Source: Methanothrix harundinacea
Lineage (GTDB): Archaea; Halobacteriota; Methanosarcinia; Methanotrichales; Methanotrichaceae
DNA length: 62,217 nucleotides
Direction: 5' to 3'
Assembly (NCBI GenBank): GCA_002506535.1
Contig: DAXT01000016.1
Location: 52,998-115,214, forward strand
Shown here in pieces: positions 24,941 to 33,844 of this stretch. The notes under the pieces are model-generated. The model did not search any database. It had not been told where the DNA came from and saw only the letters and a list, made by a program, of their open reading frames with translations. The translations under genes were made by a program, and so were the position numbers. Positions within the stretch are counted from its first letter, which is position 1; each line of letters begins with the position of its first letter.

Positions 24941-24988
24941 ACCGGATAAGATGAGAGGAGGTCTCTCCGCTCCGGGAGAGATCCTCGC

Positions 24989-25044
24989 CTTCACTTCTCT
25001 CGCTTCACTTCTCTCGCTTCACTTCTCTCGCTTCACTTCTTTGG
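24989..25044. repeat. 14-bp tandem repeat across the cdhE stop codon
   Basis: CTTCACTTCTCTCG occurs three times in a row (24989-25030), and a fourth diverged copy at 25031-25044 is the end of cdhE, including its stop codon. The copies carry the AAGTGA stop context out into the trailer. Confidence 0.85.
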
Positions 25045-26466
25045 TGGCCACTGCTTTTCCATCCAGCCGGGGATCCGGCCGGAGTCCTCGGGGCCCACCA
25101 GGGCCTTGACCTTGTAGCCGTAGAGGTCGTCGAGCTCGCCGCTGAACTTGGCGGCCATCCCGGGGAGGATGAACGACTTGTGGCTCGTCTTCTCGAAGTC
25201 CATCCCCGCCTCCGCGAAGGCGTCCTTGATCTTGGACGGGGTGATCTGGCCGCCAGCTACAGACGCCTGGACTCCGATCCCGTCGGTGTTAACCGCCAGG
25301 AGGTACGAGTCGATGTTGTTCGATCCGAGGTCAGACTCCACCGTGTAGTAGGTCAGGGCGAAGTTGGTGGTGAGGAAGACCGGCGAGTCCTCGGTGGGGT
25401 TGCCCACCTTGTAGAGGCCGGGCTTGACCTGGACCGGCGTCCTGGGGTCGGTGTAGATGTTGAACCTCAGGTGCATGTCGGGCATGACGCTGTGGGGCTC
25501 CAAAGAGTGCCTGATCATGATGTCCGCGCCGCGGATGACGAAGGTGGCGGCGAGGACAGACTCCCAGTAGGCGCCCCGGACCGGGTCCTTGGTGGTCATC
25601 CAGGCGTTGATGGGAAGGGCTATGACGGGGTAGTTGAAGTCCTTCTGCCCCTCTTCGACGGCGGCCCTCCGCAGCTTGATGAAGTTCTGGAGGGACTCCT
25701 GGAGTTTCTCGCCGTTGGGCGCTGTGCCTGGGTCGAGGACGAGGTCCTTTATTCCCATCTCCGCGAAGGTCTGGGCCATCCCCTTGAGTCCGTCCAGGTC
25801 GAAGGGGACGGAGAGGGTGACGGGAACCTTGTAGTCGAAGGCGAGCTGGGCTACTTCCTTCCAGTTATCCTTGGTGGCGGCGTATATGAGGGGCCTCTTC
25901 GCGGCGGATACCTCAAGGCCTGCCTTCAGGACCTTGGGGTCGAAGGAGCAGAGGATCAGGGGCTTTTCCGTGTTCTCCATCACCTTCTTGACGCAGGCTG
26001 CAAACTTCGCGGCGTCGCCGGTGACGGATCTGACCGCCACCATCTCGACGGTCTCCCAGTTGCCGATGTAGAACTTCTTCCAGGCGTCGATCAGCTTCAC
26101 CCTCTCGACGAGGTCTGCCTCGTTCATGGCGTCGGTGACGTCGTAGGCGAATGGTGGCTTGTTGAAGAAGGTCATCTGGTGGCGGTACATCACGTCCTCG
26201 CCTCCGACCTTCAGCTGCTTGTCTCCGGCCCCGACGTAGACCAGGGCGACCTCGGGGGAGATGACCGTCTTGAGCTGATCGAGCTTCTTGCCGTACTTCT
26301 TCTGGTTCTTCTCGTCGAAGAGGGGTTTGCACTCCTCGATCTTCCTGCTCCTCGCGATCAGGCCTGCTGCAAAGGCCATGCAGGTCTGCTCACCGCATTC
26401 TCCGCAGTTGGTCTGGGGGAGGAACTTGTAAAGGTTGAGCGGGCTACTTTCCTTCAAGGCTATCAC
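25033..26466 (-). CDS. cdhE: CODH/ACS gamma subunit (corrinoid Fe-S protein, large)
   Basis: A 477-residue subunit that, with CdhD, carries the methyl group of acetyl-CoA on a corrinoid toward tetrahydrosarcinapterin. The N-terminal Fe-S domain has NCGECGEQTCMAF and EECKPL; the centre is a TIM barrel; the C-terminal part (LLAVNTDGIGVQASVAGGQIT) is the B12-binding region. It starts with GTG overlapping the cdhD stop as GTGA. The 4Fe-4S domain is shared with the protein at 15766-16233. Confidence 0.96.
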   Translation of the reverse strand: MIALKESSPLNLYKFLPQTNCGECGEQTCMAFAAGLIARSRKIEECKPLFDEKNQKKYGKKLDQLKTVISPEVALVYVGAGDKQLKVGGEDVMYRHQMTFFNKPPFAYDVTDAMNEADLVERVKLIDAWKKFYIGNWETVEMVAVRSVTGDAAKFAACVKKVMENTEKPLILCSFDPKVLKAGLEVSAAKRPLIYAATKDNWKEVAQLAFDYKVPVTLSVPFDLDGLKGMAQTFAEMGIKDLVLDPGTAPNGEKLQESLQNFIKLRRAAVEEGQKDFNYPVIALPINAWMTTKDPVRGAYWESVLAATFVIRGADIMIRHSLEPHSVMPDMHLRFNIYTDPRTPVQVKPGLYKVGNPTEDSPVFLTTNFALTYYTVESDLGSNNIDSYLLAVNTDGIGVQASVAGGQITPSKIKDAFAEAGMDFEKTSHKSFILPGMAAKFSGELDDLYGYKVKALVGPEDSGRIPGWMEKQWPPKK

Positions 26467-27812
26467 ACCTCCATTGAGATCCAGTTGGTGGTGTCAGGTG
26501 TCTGCGCCTTGACCAGGCCCATCAGCGACTGGGTGATCTCCTGGAGGTAGGCGACAGCTATCGGGTTCATCATCATGAAGATGTCGACCCCGGCCATGGC
26601 CAGGGAGAACCCGGTGAGGATCTCCCAGATGGGGCCCCTCAGCATCCTGTCTCCCCACGGAGAGTCGTTCTTGTTGGGGGAGTTGACCATCCAGGCCTCT
26701 CGCACGCCCCAGGCGTTGGTGGTTCCTGATGACATGGGGAAGTTCAGCTCCTCGTCGCCCTTCAGGCCGGCGAGCCTGATCCTCTCCATGTTGGTGTAGG
26801 CGAAGTCCATGCCGTAGGCGAGGGCCGCGGTCGTCGGGTCCATGACGATCGAATCTCTCGGGACGCCTGCGACCTTCATCAGCTTTCTGTCCAGCTCCTT
26901 CTGGGAGTTGATTTCGAGCTGTGTCCAGGCGAGACAGACGTTGTCGGTGGCGACGCAGGCCTTTCCGATCGCCTCCCAATCCAGGTTCAGGCTGGCGCTG
27001 GCGATGAGGGCGCGCTCGCCCTGAGCCACCTCACAGGCCTTGGAGAGGACCTCCACGTCCTTCTCGGGGTTGCCGCTCCCTCCGATGCAGATCGGCACGT
27101 CGACGGCCTGGAGGACGTCCTCGACGACCTTGACGGCTTCCTTGGCGGAGGTGTCCTTGATCAGGGGGTCTGTGCTGATCAGGTGGGTCGTGACCAGGTC
27201 GGCCTTGAACTCTTTTACCGCCTTCTTAGCCCAGTCGGCGGGGTCGTTCATGACGTCTTCGTAGTGCATCTTGACGGCTTTAGCCATGCCGATGGGCATG
27301 TCGAAGACGTCGATGGTGACGACGGGCCTGTTGGGCATCACGGCATCGAAGAAGAAGGGCATCGCCTTCTCGCCGCCGATCTTAATGACGTGGCCTCTTG
27401 ATCCGCCCTCGGCCTTGGTGGCCCCGAGCTGGACCTCCTGGACTTGAGTCTTCCAGGTCTTGTCGGTGCCGACAGAGAACTTGGCGCTCGCCAGGGTGTC
27501 GGGTATCTTGAAGGCCGGAATAGCGGCTGCCGCGGCCAGCTCGGCGGGTGCGGGCGATATGGCCTGAGCCACCGCCACGGGCTGAAGGAGGCTCTCGACA
27601 GGATAGCCGAAGGCCTTGGCCATATTGACCAGCTGGACCGCCACTTTTGCCACTTCTTCGCCGAAGTAATAGGCGAATAGAGGTCCTGCGCCGCCAGCTC
27701 CGGCGTCGATCTCCAGTTCTATATCTCCCTCGATGGTGACGCCCTCGAGGGACTTCACGTCCATCTCTGCTAACTGCTTATTTAAGTCGGATATGTTAAG
27801 TTTCTCTCCCAT
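26463..27812 (-). CDS. cdhD: CODH/ACS delta subunit (corrinoid Fe-S protein, small)
   Basis: A 449-residue partner of CdhE in methyl transfer. Family features are VTIEGDIELEID near the N-terminus, PICIGGSGNPEKDVEVL (about 229-245) and DPTTAALAYGMDFAYTNMERIRLAG of the TIM barrel. Length is usual. It lies 12 bases after cooC, and its stop overlaps the cdhE start. Confidence 0.96.
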   Translation of the reverse strand: MGEKLNISDLNKQLAEMDVKSLEGVTIEGDIELEIDAGAGGAGPLFAYYFGEEVAKVAVQLVNMAKAFGYPVESLLQPVAVAQAISPAPAELAAAAAIPAFKIPDTLASAKFSVGTDKTWKTQVQEVQLGATKAEGGSRGHVIKIGGEKAMPFFFDAVMPNRPVVTIDVFDMPIGMAKAVKMHYEDVMNDPADWAKKAVKEFKADLVTTHLISTDPLIKDTSAKEAVKVVEDVLQAVDVPICIGGSGNPEKDVEVLSKACEVAQGERALIASASLNLDWEAIGKACVATDNVCLAWTQLEINSQKELDRKLMKVAGVPRDSIVMDPTTAALAYGMDFAYTNMERIRLAGLKGDEELNFPMSSGTTNAWGVREAWMVNSPNKNDSPWGDRMLRGPIWEILTGFSLAMAGVDIFMMMNPIAVAYLQEITQSLMGLVKAQTPDTTNWISMEV

Positions 27813-27824
27813 GTTAATCTCCCC

Positions 27825-28586
27825 TCATAGACCGATCTCTCTGAGTATATGCTCCTCCACTTCCATCACGGCAGGAGAGTCGTCCGGAAGGCCGACCAGG
27901 GGGTCGCCTACCAGATCGAGCCGGGCCACATTCTCGTCGTAGGGAATCAAGCCGATAACCTTCAGGCCGAGGCCGTTCGCGACTTTCAGGATCTGATCTT
28001 TTGACAGCTCGTGGACCTTGTTCGCTATGACGTAGAGGTTGCCGTACTTCAGATCCAGCTCGGCGGCGAGCTCTCTGATCGTCTCGGCGGTCTTAAGGCC
28101 CCTCCTTGATTCGTCGGTGACCACAATGAGCGAATCCACCTCTGAGATGGTCTTTCTGCTCAGATGTTCGAGCCCCGCCGGAGAGTCTACGATGACCAGG
28201 TCGTAGTCGTCTATCGTCTCGTCCATGATGCCCTTCAAAAGAGAGTTGAGATAACAGTAGCACCCGGACCCTTCCGACCTGCCCATCACCAGGAGATCGT
28301 ATCCGTCCTTCTCCAGAAGCGCCTCGAAGATCTTGGCTGCGAAGAGCTGCTTCTTGTCGTAATCAGGCGGCAACGAGATCCGGGAATCCTGAATCTCCTC
28401 CCTGATGTCACCTACGGTCATCTCCACGTCGTCCCCCAGGGCGTCTGCAAGGTTCGCGTCCGGGTCGGCGTCTATGGCCAGGATGGTGGTTTTCTTGTCT
28501 CTCTTCAAAAGAGACCTGATGATCATCGCGGTGACCGCGGTCTTGCCGGTGCCGCCCTTTCCGGTTATCGCTACGACTTTCCCCAC
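27825..28586 (-). CDS. cooC: CooC-type ATPase for nickel insertion into CODH
   Basis: A 253-residue P-loop ATPase of the MinD/CooC family with the deviant Walker A GKGGTGKTAVT (about 9-19), AIDADPDAN and VDSPAGLEHLSRK. Related CooC proteins use ATP to help load nickel into the C-cluster of CODH. Position between the small paralogues and cdhD matches the usual cdhABC-cooC-cdhDE order. The only Cys pair visible (GCYCYLN) could be the metal site. Confidence 0.92.
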   Translation of the reverse strand: MGKVVAITGKGGTGKTAVTAMIIRSLLKRDKKTTILAIDADPDANLADALGDDVEMTVGDIREEIQDSRISLPPDYDKKQLFAAKIFEALLEKDGYDLLVMGRSEGSGCYCYLNSLLKGIMDETIDDYDLVIVDSPAGLEHLSRKTISEVDSLIVVTDESRRGLKTAETIRELAAELDLKYGNLYVIANKVHELSKDQILKVANGLGLKVIGLIPYDENVARLDLVGDPLVGLPDDSPAVMEVEEHILREIGL

Positions 28587-28598
28587 GGTACTAGCCTT

Positions 28599-28802
28599 CT
28601 ACTTGCCCTTTGCGCTCTTCGGCTTGATGACGACTTCCTTGATGGAGATGGTGGCTCCCCTCAGCTCCAGGACCATGCCGCCGGATCCACCTGCGGGCAT
28701 TGCAAAGGCGGGTCCTGCTCTTGCCGGTGCCCCCGCCGCGGCGGGGGCTGCGGCCTCAGGCTCCTTCTTCTTCAGCTTCAGTGATAACTTTTTGCCAGCC
28801 AT
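28599..28802 (-). CDS. CODH/ACS-operon small protein, second paralogue
   Basis: 67 residues: a basic start KKLSLKLKKKEPE, an Ala/Pro/Gly linker, a GPAFAMPAGG stretch, and a C-terminal strand pair MVLELRGATISIKEVVIK. It is a diverged copy of the protein at 28894-29082, with the same order. It has its own ribosome binding site (GGGAGAG) before the ATG and ends 12 bases before cooC. I know no function. From memory, Methanosarcina CdhC ends with a similar linker and basic strand, so these may be split-off or duplicated tails that dock on the complex; unverified. Confidence 0.82.
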   Translation of the reverse strand: MAGKKLSLKLKKKEPEAAAPAAAGAPARAGPAFAMPAGGSGGMVLELRGATISIKEVVIKPKSAKGK

Positions 28803-28893
28803 AATAATCTCTCCCTCTCGATTTTCCCCCTAATCTTTTGAGAACGGGGATAGATCCGCTCCCTTAAAGATATAGGAGGGAAAAGGTGGACGC

Positions 28894-29082
28894 TCACTTG
28901 GCGAGCGTCACCTTCTCGATGGTAACCTTTGCGTCCTTTAGGATCAGCTTGATCCCGCCGGCCCCGCCAGCAGACATGGCAAAGGCGGGTCCTGCTCCGG
29001 CAGCCGGTGCCGCTCCTGCGGCGGGGGCTGCTGCTGCTTCAGGTTCCTTCTTCTTCAGCTTAAGTGACAGTTTCTTGGCCAT
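28894..29082 (-). CDS. CODH/ACS-operon small protein, first paralogue
   Basis: 62 residues, directly after cdhC: basic KKLSLKLKKKEPE, an Ala/Pro-rich linker, GPAFAMSAGGAGG and the end IKLILKDAKVTIEKVTLAK. GGAGGT lies 9-10 bases before the ATG, so it is translated on its own. The flexible linker between a basic head and a short beta tail resembles linkers in swinging-arm or tethering subunits. There is no Lys-containing biotin or lipoyl motif and no Cys, so it does not bind clusters by Cys. Its role in the complex is unknown. Confidence 0.83.
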   Translation of the reverse strand: MAKKLSLKLKKKEPEAAAAPAAGAAPAAGAGPAFAMSAGGAGGIKLILKDAKVTIEKVTLAK

Positions 29083-29127
29083 TCCTCTTACCTCCTACAC
29101 CCTCAAATACAGAGATACTATAAATTC

Positions 29128-30534
29128 TTACTCCAGTATGCCCTCGTTCTGCAGGTACTCGATCACCTGCATGAACTGGCCCTCGCTCATGTTCAGCTTC
29201 GCCTTGATGGCGTCGACGTCGATGTCTCCGCCGGTCTCCTCGATGAAGGCGATGACCTGTTCCTCGTACTCGGAGGGGTCCTCGATCTTCCAGCCTTCGG
29301 AGATCTTCTTGCCGTCGACCTTCCTCTCGACACCGTCGACGACGGGGTGGTCGACCTTCAGGAGGAACTTCTTCAAGGCCGTCAGGTCAGGTGCGTTCTC
29401 TTCGGTAGCGATCTTCTCAAACATATCGGCGTCGATACCGTCCTTGACCCGCTCCTTCAGCTCCTTTGGCATCCAGACGATCCGTCTCCAGCCGCCGTCA
29501 GCCTGGAGGAACTTGGGCGAGAAGTAGTAGAGAAGGCCCATCCCCAGGAAACCGACGACCTGCTTTCCGCCGCCAGCCTGGCCTGCCATGGTGGAGAAGG
29601 GAAGACCGTTGGGGGTCGGGTTTCTGAAGTCACGGTCGACGATCCCTATCCCGTCAACCTCGGGCATGTAGAACCCGATAGTCTCGAAACAGCCGCAGGA
29701 CGTGTGTGGGGCGTCGAAGAAGGTGTAAAGAGCCATCCTCGAATACTCGCCACCGGACCTTGTGGCCGCCATCTCGTTGACGGACTCGTACTCGCCCTTG
29801 ATCTCGTCGATGACCCCTCCCTTCGGTATGGCGAACTGGGGTCCCTCGGGGTCGACCTTGGCCGCGGCACGGCCGTCGAACCAGGTGATAGCACCGCAGA
29901 GAGACGGTCTGTCGGGGGTTACGGCGCAGGCGCTCGTCGGAGCGAAGGCCTGGCAGAGGGTACATCCGTAGAAGACGTCGACCTCCTCGTCGTGGAGGCC
30001 CTTGGCCCGCTCGTCCCTGGCGCGGTATGCGGCATGAGCCTGCTCAAGACCCTTGGCGACTGCCGCGGGGTCGGTGATGATGGTTACCTCCATCTTCTCG
30101 ATGAAGGGCATCTCGGCCTTGTAGAGGTTCATGACGTTCTTGAAGATCTGCTCAAAAGTGGTCACTCCCGCCTTCTTCAGGTCGAGGCCCGCCCTCATCC
30201 AGATGGCGTCCCTCTGGTTTAAGTGCATCCAGCCGTGGATGTAAGATAGAAGAGCGTGGTTACGCCTCTCGATGATGGACTCCAGGTCCTTCTCGATGAG
30301 CTCGCCGGCGACCTTGAAGATCATACCGAAGGGTATGGTCTTGCCCACTTCCAGCTCAGAGATGTCGGGGCCGACGACGGTGACCTTGCCGTCCTGAACC
30401 TCGTCCATCGTTCCTGCGACGGAGAGCTCGAAGGCGTCCGCCTTGGGACCGCCCATCTCAACCCATATCTCGTCTTTCCTGATCCGCTCCCCCTCGTACA
30501 TGGGGGACATGTCCAGTTCGATTTCTTCTGCCAT
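29128..30534 (-). CDS. cdhC: CODH/ACS beta subunit (acetyl-CoA synthase)
   Basis: 468 residues; cleaves or forms acetyl-CoA at the Ni-Ni-4Fe4S A-cluster. The cluster ligands lie in YGCTLCQAF, SACAVTPDRPSLCGA and HTSCGCFETIGF. The C-terminal 60 residues (EEQVIAFIEETGGDIDVDAI to EYLQNEGILE) look like a small winged-helix-type extension instead of the Ala/Pro-linker tail I remember from Methanosarcina. It lies between cdhB and the two small paralogues. Confidence 0.96.
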   Translation of the reverse strand: MAEEIELDMSPMYEGERIRKDEIWVEMGGPKADAFELSVAGTMDEVQDGKVTVVGPDISELEVGKTIPFGMIFKVAGELIEKDLESIIERRNHALLSYIHGWMHLNQRDAIWMRAGLDLKKAGVTTFEQIFKNVMNLYKAEMPFIEKMEVTIITDPAAVAKGLEQAHAAYRARDERAKGLHDEEVDVFYGCTLCQAFAPTSACAVTPDRPSLCGAITWFDGRAAAKVDPEGPQFAIPKGGVIDEIKGEYESVNEMAATRSGGEYSRMALYTFFDAPHTSCGCFETIGFYMPEVDGIGIVDRDFRNPTPNGLPFSTMAGQAGGGKQVVGFLGMGLLYYFSPKFLQADGGWRRIVWMPKELKERVKDGIDADMFEKIATEENAPDLTALKKFLLKVDHPVVDGVERKVDGKKISEGWKIEDPSEYEEQVIAFIEETGGDIDVDAIKAKLNMSEGQFMQVIEYLQNEGILE

Positions 30535-30572
30535 TTCTACAACTCCGTTTTTCTAAAAAGAAAAAATAAAGT

Positions 30573-31118
30573 TCACGCCTTCAATTTGGCGATTACCTCG
30601 TCGACGGCCTCGTGGTACTGGTCAGGGTTGAAGGCTAGGTTTCCGAAGGTCATGTCGGCGTTGACGTGGTAGTACCGGTCGATGGAGACCCTCTTGATAT
30701 CCCGGTTGAAGTTCTTCAGCGTCGAGAACATGGCGCTGGCGAACTTGTAGAAGATACCCGTGAAGATCACCACGTCGTACTGACCTTTGCCGTCGAGCCC
30801 CTGCCAGTCCTTGAACCGGAGGTAGCTCGTCAGGGGATGTAGCCCGATCATGTGGACGTTCTCGGTGTAACCCCTCTCGATGAACCCCTTTATGGTATGG
30901 GCGGTGGCCGCTATCGGCACACCCGTCTTGCCGATCTCGATCGCTTTATCGAACATCACGGGGTCCTCGAAGAGCTCGGCCCCCACTACGAGGAGGGGCC
31001 TCTTCGCCTTCTTGAGGATGGCGCCTATTACCGCGGTATTGTAGGCCTTCGCCATCTCCGGCCCAGGGATCTGGGCCATCTCGAAGGGAACAGCGTTCTT
31101 GGTGGTGTCTACTGCCAT
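30573..31118 (-). CDS. cdhB: CODH/ACS epsilon subunit
   Basis: A 181-residue subunit that binds CdhA in the alpha2-epsilon2 CODH component. The fold is a Rossmann-like domain similar to deoxyhypusine-synthase/TPP-enzyme middle domains (KRPLLVVGAELFEDPVMFDKAIEIGKTGVPI). Length and place after cdhA are usual. It has no cofactor Cys. Confidence 0.94.
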   Translation of the reverse strand: MAVDTTKNAVPFEMAQIPGPEMAKAYNTAVIGAILKKAKRPLLVVGAELFEDPVMFDKAIEIGKTGVPIAATAHTIKGFIERGYTENVHMIGLHPLTSYLRFKDWQGLDGKGQYDVVIFTGIFYKFASAMFSTLKNFNRDIKRVSIDRYYHVNADMTFGNLAFNPDQYHEAVDEVIAKLKA

Positions 31119-31131
31119 TTTTATCGCCTCC

Positions 31132-33564
31132 TCACTTCTTCACCCTGATCTTCCTCTCGATGTTTGTCGGGTCGAAGCTGACGTCCATCTTCCTTATGGG
31201 GCCGCTGACGATGGCCTTCCTCTTCCAGTCGATCTCCCAGCCGTGCTTGGCCTCCAGCTCCTTCATCATATCCTCCTTCCACTTGAGGGGGAGGTCTGAG
31301 GCGTGGCGGACGTAGACGTGCCAGTCTGGGGGCATGCAGCCGAAGTACTTCATGCTGATGTCGCAGTAGTGGGTCAGCTTGATCATCCTCCCCTGGCTGT
31401 TGTCGCTGGGCCTGAAGCAGAGCTTCGCCATCATCAACATCGCCTCTTCCTTCGTCTCAGCGATGTAGAGCATGTGCTCTGGGGCGGGCTCGCAGTAGAC
31501 CTTCGAGCCGTCTCTGGCGTCGATGATCTCCCAGTCCTCCTTCTTGTCGGTCCTGCCTACGTAAGACCTCCTGTACATGACGCTGTGGGGCTGGACGACG
31601 ACGGGGATGCCCATCCGGTTACATCCGGTGGCGATGGAGGCGGCCTTCTGAGAGTAGGCTCCCCAGGCGACGCCGCAGGCGCCGATCTTGCTGAGGGTGT
31701 AGTCTGCCATGTCGTCGAAGTTCGCCCTCTCGTTTCTCCCGGCGAAGATGGTGGCGATCTTGATGGTGGCACCGCTGATGTGAGCGTTGGCGACGCAGCT
31801 ACCCATGTTGCAGATGTTTCTGCCGTCCACGGCTCCGGGGTACTGCTCCCAGATCGTCTTGCCCTCTTCGTCGGTGTAGAGGGACATGTCCATGGCCATG
31901 CAGCCTGACGCCGCGACGATGAAGCCCCTGTCGACGAACTCCTTTGCCATGTCGTAGGCCTCTTTCGTCCCGTTGGGGTAGTTGCCGCACCCGACGAGGG
32001 CGATGATCCCGGGGATCGTCCCCAGGACGATGGGAGCGCCGACCCGCCTGATCTCCGTGTCCTTGACGGGACCTCTGCCGGCCCTCATCTTGAACTTCTG
32101 GTTTCGGATGTAATCCCTGTTGGCGAAGGCGTAGAGGCTCAGGATCGGTATATCCTGGGGACATGCCTGCTCGCACCTCCGGCAGCCGACGCAGACCTCG
32201 TATGTGGTGCTCAGGGGCTCGTAGTTCCCTTCGGCGGCGGCCCGGACGACGTCCCCTATCTTGATGTGGGGGGGACAGACGAACTGGCAGGAGTGGCAGT
32301 AGGTACAGGACTCGGCGTACTTCTTGAAATCTTCCTCGGATAGGAAGGGGTCCGCCTCTCTGATCTCAGACCGCCTCGGCTTGACGGCGATGGCGGTTCT
32401 AACGCCGACCTCTCCGGCCTTGGCGGGGTCGAGGACGGCTACCCCCGGCATCCTGAAGCTCACCAGGTCGTCGACGATCTCCTCGACGGGATCGTTGGTC
32501 CTGTCGGGCAGGCCCAGCATGATCTTCTCGCTTGTTGCAATGATCGGGACCTTGAGCTTGGAGCATTCGGCGAGGGCGTCGGTCCAGACGCACTGCTCAT
32601 CGACCATGACGCAGTCCATGACGTCACCCCGGACCATCTTCCTCCACCATCCTATGGCTCCGGCCACCTTCGCCTTGGTCCCTATGTCCTTGTACTTCTC
32701 GCTGATCTCCTTGGGGTATCCGAGACCTTCACCGATCCTGGTGTTGTCGTGGGCTGTGCAGCATACGCCGCCGATGTCCACCTTGTCCCAGAGGTTGTTG
32801 TCCTCGGTGTAGAACATCGCCTCGGAGGAGGCCGCGAGGTTGTGGCCGTAGGTGATGAGGATCGCCTTGCTCTTGTCGAGGGTTCCCATGCCGCACTCCA
32901 CAATGGGGGCGTTCTCGTCGCCCCGGGGCATGTCGTAGGCGATCATCTGGATGATGTCTGAGACCTCCATCCCCAGGTGGTCGAGCATGCTGGCGTGGAG
33001 AGCCTTCGACTCGAAGTCCATGTAGTTGCCTTCCTGGCCGGTGTGGGTGCATGCTAGAAGCTGAGATACCTGCTCCTCGAAGTAGCTGAGGACGGGGCCG
33101 AAGTCCTTGAGGGTCTTGGGCTTGATCCCGGCGATCGTCCTCGTGATGGGGGCGTCCACCAGGATCTCGTCGCCCATGTTGATGGGCAGGTCCCCGAACT
33201 TCTCAAGACACCAGTGGTAGAGGTGGCGGCCGTGGGCGCAGTGGGCGGTGGCCCCCATCAGGCAGGCGATAAGAACGATCCTACCCTGTTGGGCTGCCTG
33301 GTCTATGCCGCAGGCTCCCCTCTTGTCTCCCGTCAGGTCGCAGGGGCCGTAGGTACAGAGGGTACACCGATCGCAGATCGGAGAGTACATGATCTTGTAT
33401 CTCTGCATTATCTTGAAGTCCCAGTCCCTGAGGGTGGCGATGCTCGGATAGGGGAAGGGGCCCATGGGCTGGTCCCACTCCTCCACCTCCTTCACTATCG
33501 CGCCGATGTTGATCTGGACATTCTGCATGTCCTCGACTGCAAAGCTGCCTTCCATCTTTTCCAT
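31132..33564 (-). CDS. cdhA: CODH/ACS alpha subunit (Ni-Fe-S carbon monoxide dehydrogenase)
   Basis: An 810-residue enzyme oxidising CO to CO2 at the Ni-Fe-S C-cluster and passing electrons to ferredoxin. N-terminal Cys set CDRCTLCTYGPCD (clusters B/D), two ferredoxin-type sites CTYCHSCQFVCP and CVGCRRCEQACP, and C-cluster ligands in VGCGNYPNG, NMGSCVANAH and GACGVAWGAYS are all present. I choose ATG 33564: AAGGAGGTC lies four bases before it, whereas the frame extends 22 codons further with no signal. It is the first gene of the eight-gene operon. Confidence 0.96.
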   Translation of the reverse strand: MEKMEGSFAVEDMQNVQINIGAIVKEVEEWDQPMGPFPYPSIATLRDWDFKIMQRYKIMYSPICDRCTLCTYGPCDLTGDKRGACGIDQAAQQGRIVLIACLMGATAHCAHGRHLYHWCLEKFGDLPINMGDEILVDAPITRTIAGIKPKTLKDFGPVLSYFEEQVSQLLACTHTGQEGNYMDFESKALHASMLDHLGMEVSDIIQMIAYDMPRGDENAPIVECGMGTLDKSKAILITYGHNLAASSEAMFYTEDNNLWDKVDIGGVCCTAHDNTRIGEGLGYPKEISEKYKDIGTKAKVAGAIGWWRKMVRGDVMDCVMVDEQCVWTDALAECSKLKVPIIATSEKIMLGLPDRTNDPVEEIVDDLVSFRMPGVAVLDPAKAGEVGVRTAIAVKPRRSEIREADPFLSEEDFKKYAESCTYCHSCQFVCPPHIKIGDVVRAAAEGNYEPLSTTYEVCVGCRRCEQACPQDIPILSLYAFANRDYIRNQKFKMRAGRGPVKDTEIRRVGAPIVLGTIPGIIALVGCGNYPNGTKEAYDMAKEFVDRGFIVAASGCMAMDMSLYTDEEGKTIWEQYPGAVDGRNICNMGSCVANAHISGATIKIATIFAGRNERANFDDMADYTLSKIGACGVAWGAYSQKAASIATGCNRMGIPVVVQPHSVMYRRSYVGRTDKKEDWEIIDARDGSKVYCEPAPEHMLYIAETKEEAMLMMAKLCFRPSDNSQGRMIKLTHYCDISMKYFGCMPPDWHVYVRHASDLPLKWKEDMMKELEAKHGWEIDWKRKAIVSGPIRKMDVSFDPTNIERKIRVKK

Positions 33565-33637
33565 GCTTGACCTCCTTCTATGCTCTGGTCTGCAGGGTAG
33601 TCGCCTGTAGAACATAAAACCCTTTCGCATTAGAAAC

Positions 33638-33690
33638 TAGTATAAAGGGGATATTATTGTTTAGATTATTGATTAGATCGGATATACATT
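33638..33690 (-). promoter_or_regulatory. Promoter of the CODH/ACS operon
   Basis: On the minus strand CCTTTATACTAG (33649-33638) is a good TATA box about 75 bases before the cdhA ATG, predicting a leader of roughly 50 bases. A second AT-rich box (ATGTATATCC, about 33681-33690) lies upstream and could be an alternative. The same region must hold the divergent cobD promoter. Confidence 0.55.
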
Positions 33691-33844
33691 TAAGTTTGTG
33701 AAATCGTAACGGCGGTTTAATGCTAAAAATTACAGATTATGTTTTGATGCGAGGACATCCAATTTAATTGATAAAAATCCATCCCGGTTGAGATCAATCC
33801 GCCAGGTTGAAATGGAGAAAGGCTGGAGAGGGAGGCGATCATCG

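Noticed and set aside
25180..26550. Long plus-strand open frame opposite cdhE
   Set aside because: It mirrors the codon pattern of the GC-rich cdhE gene; such antisense frames are common in GC-rich DNA.
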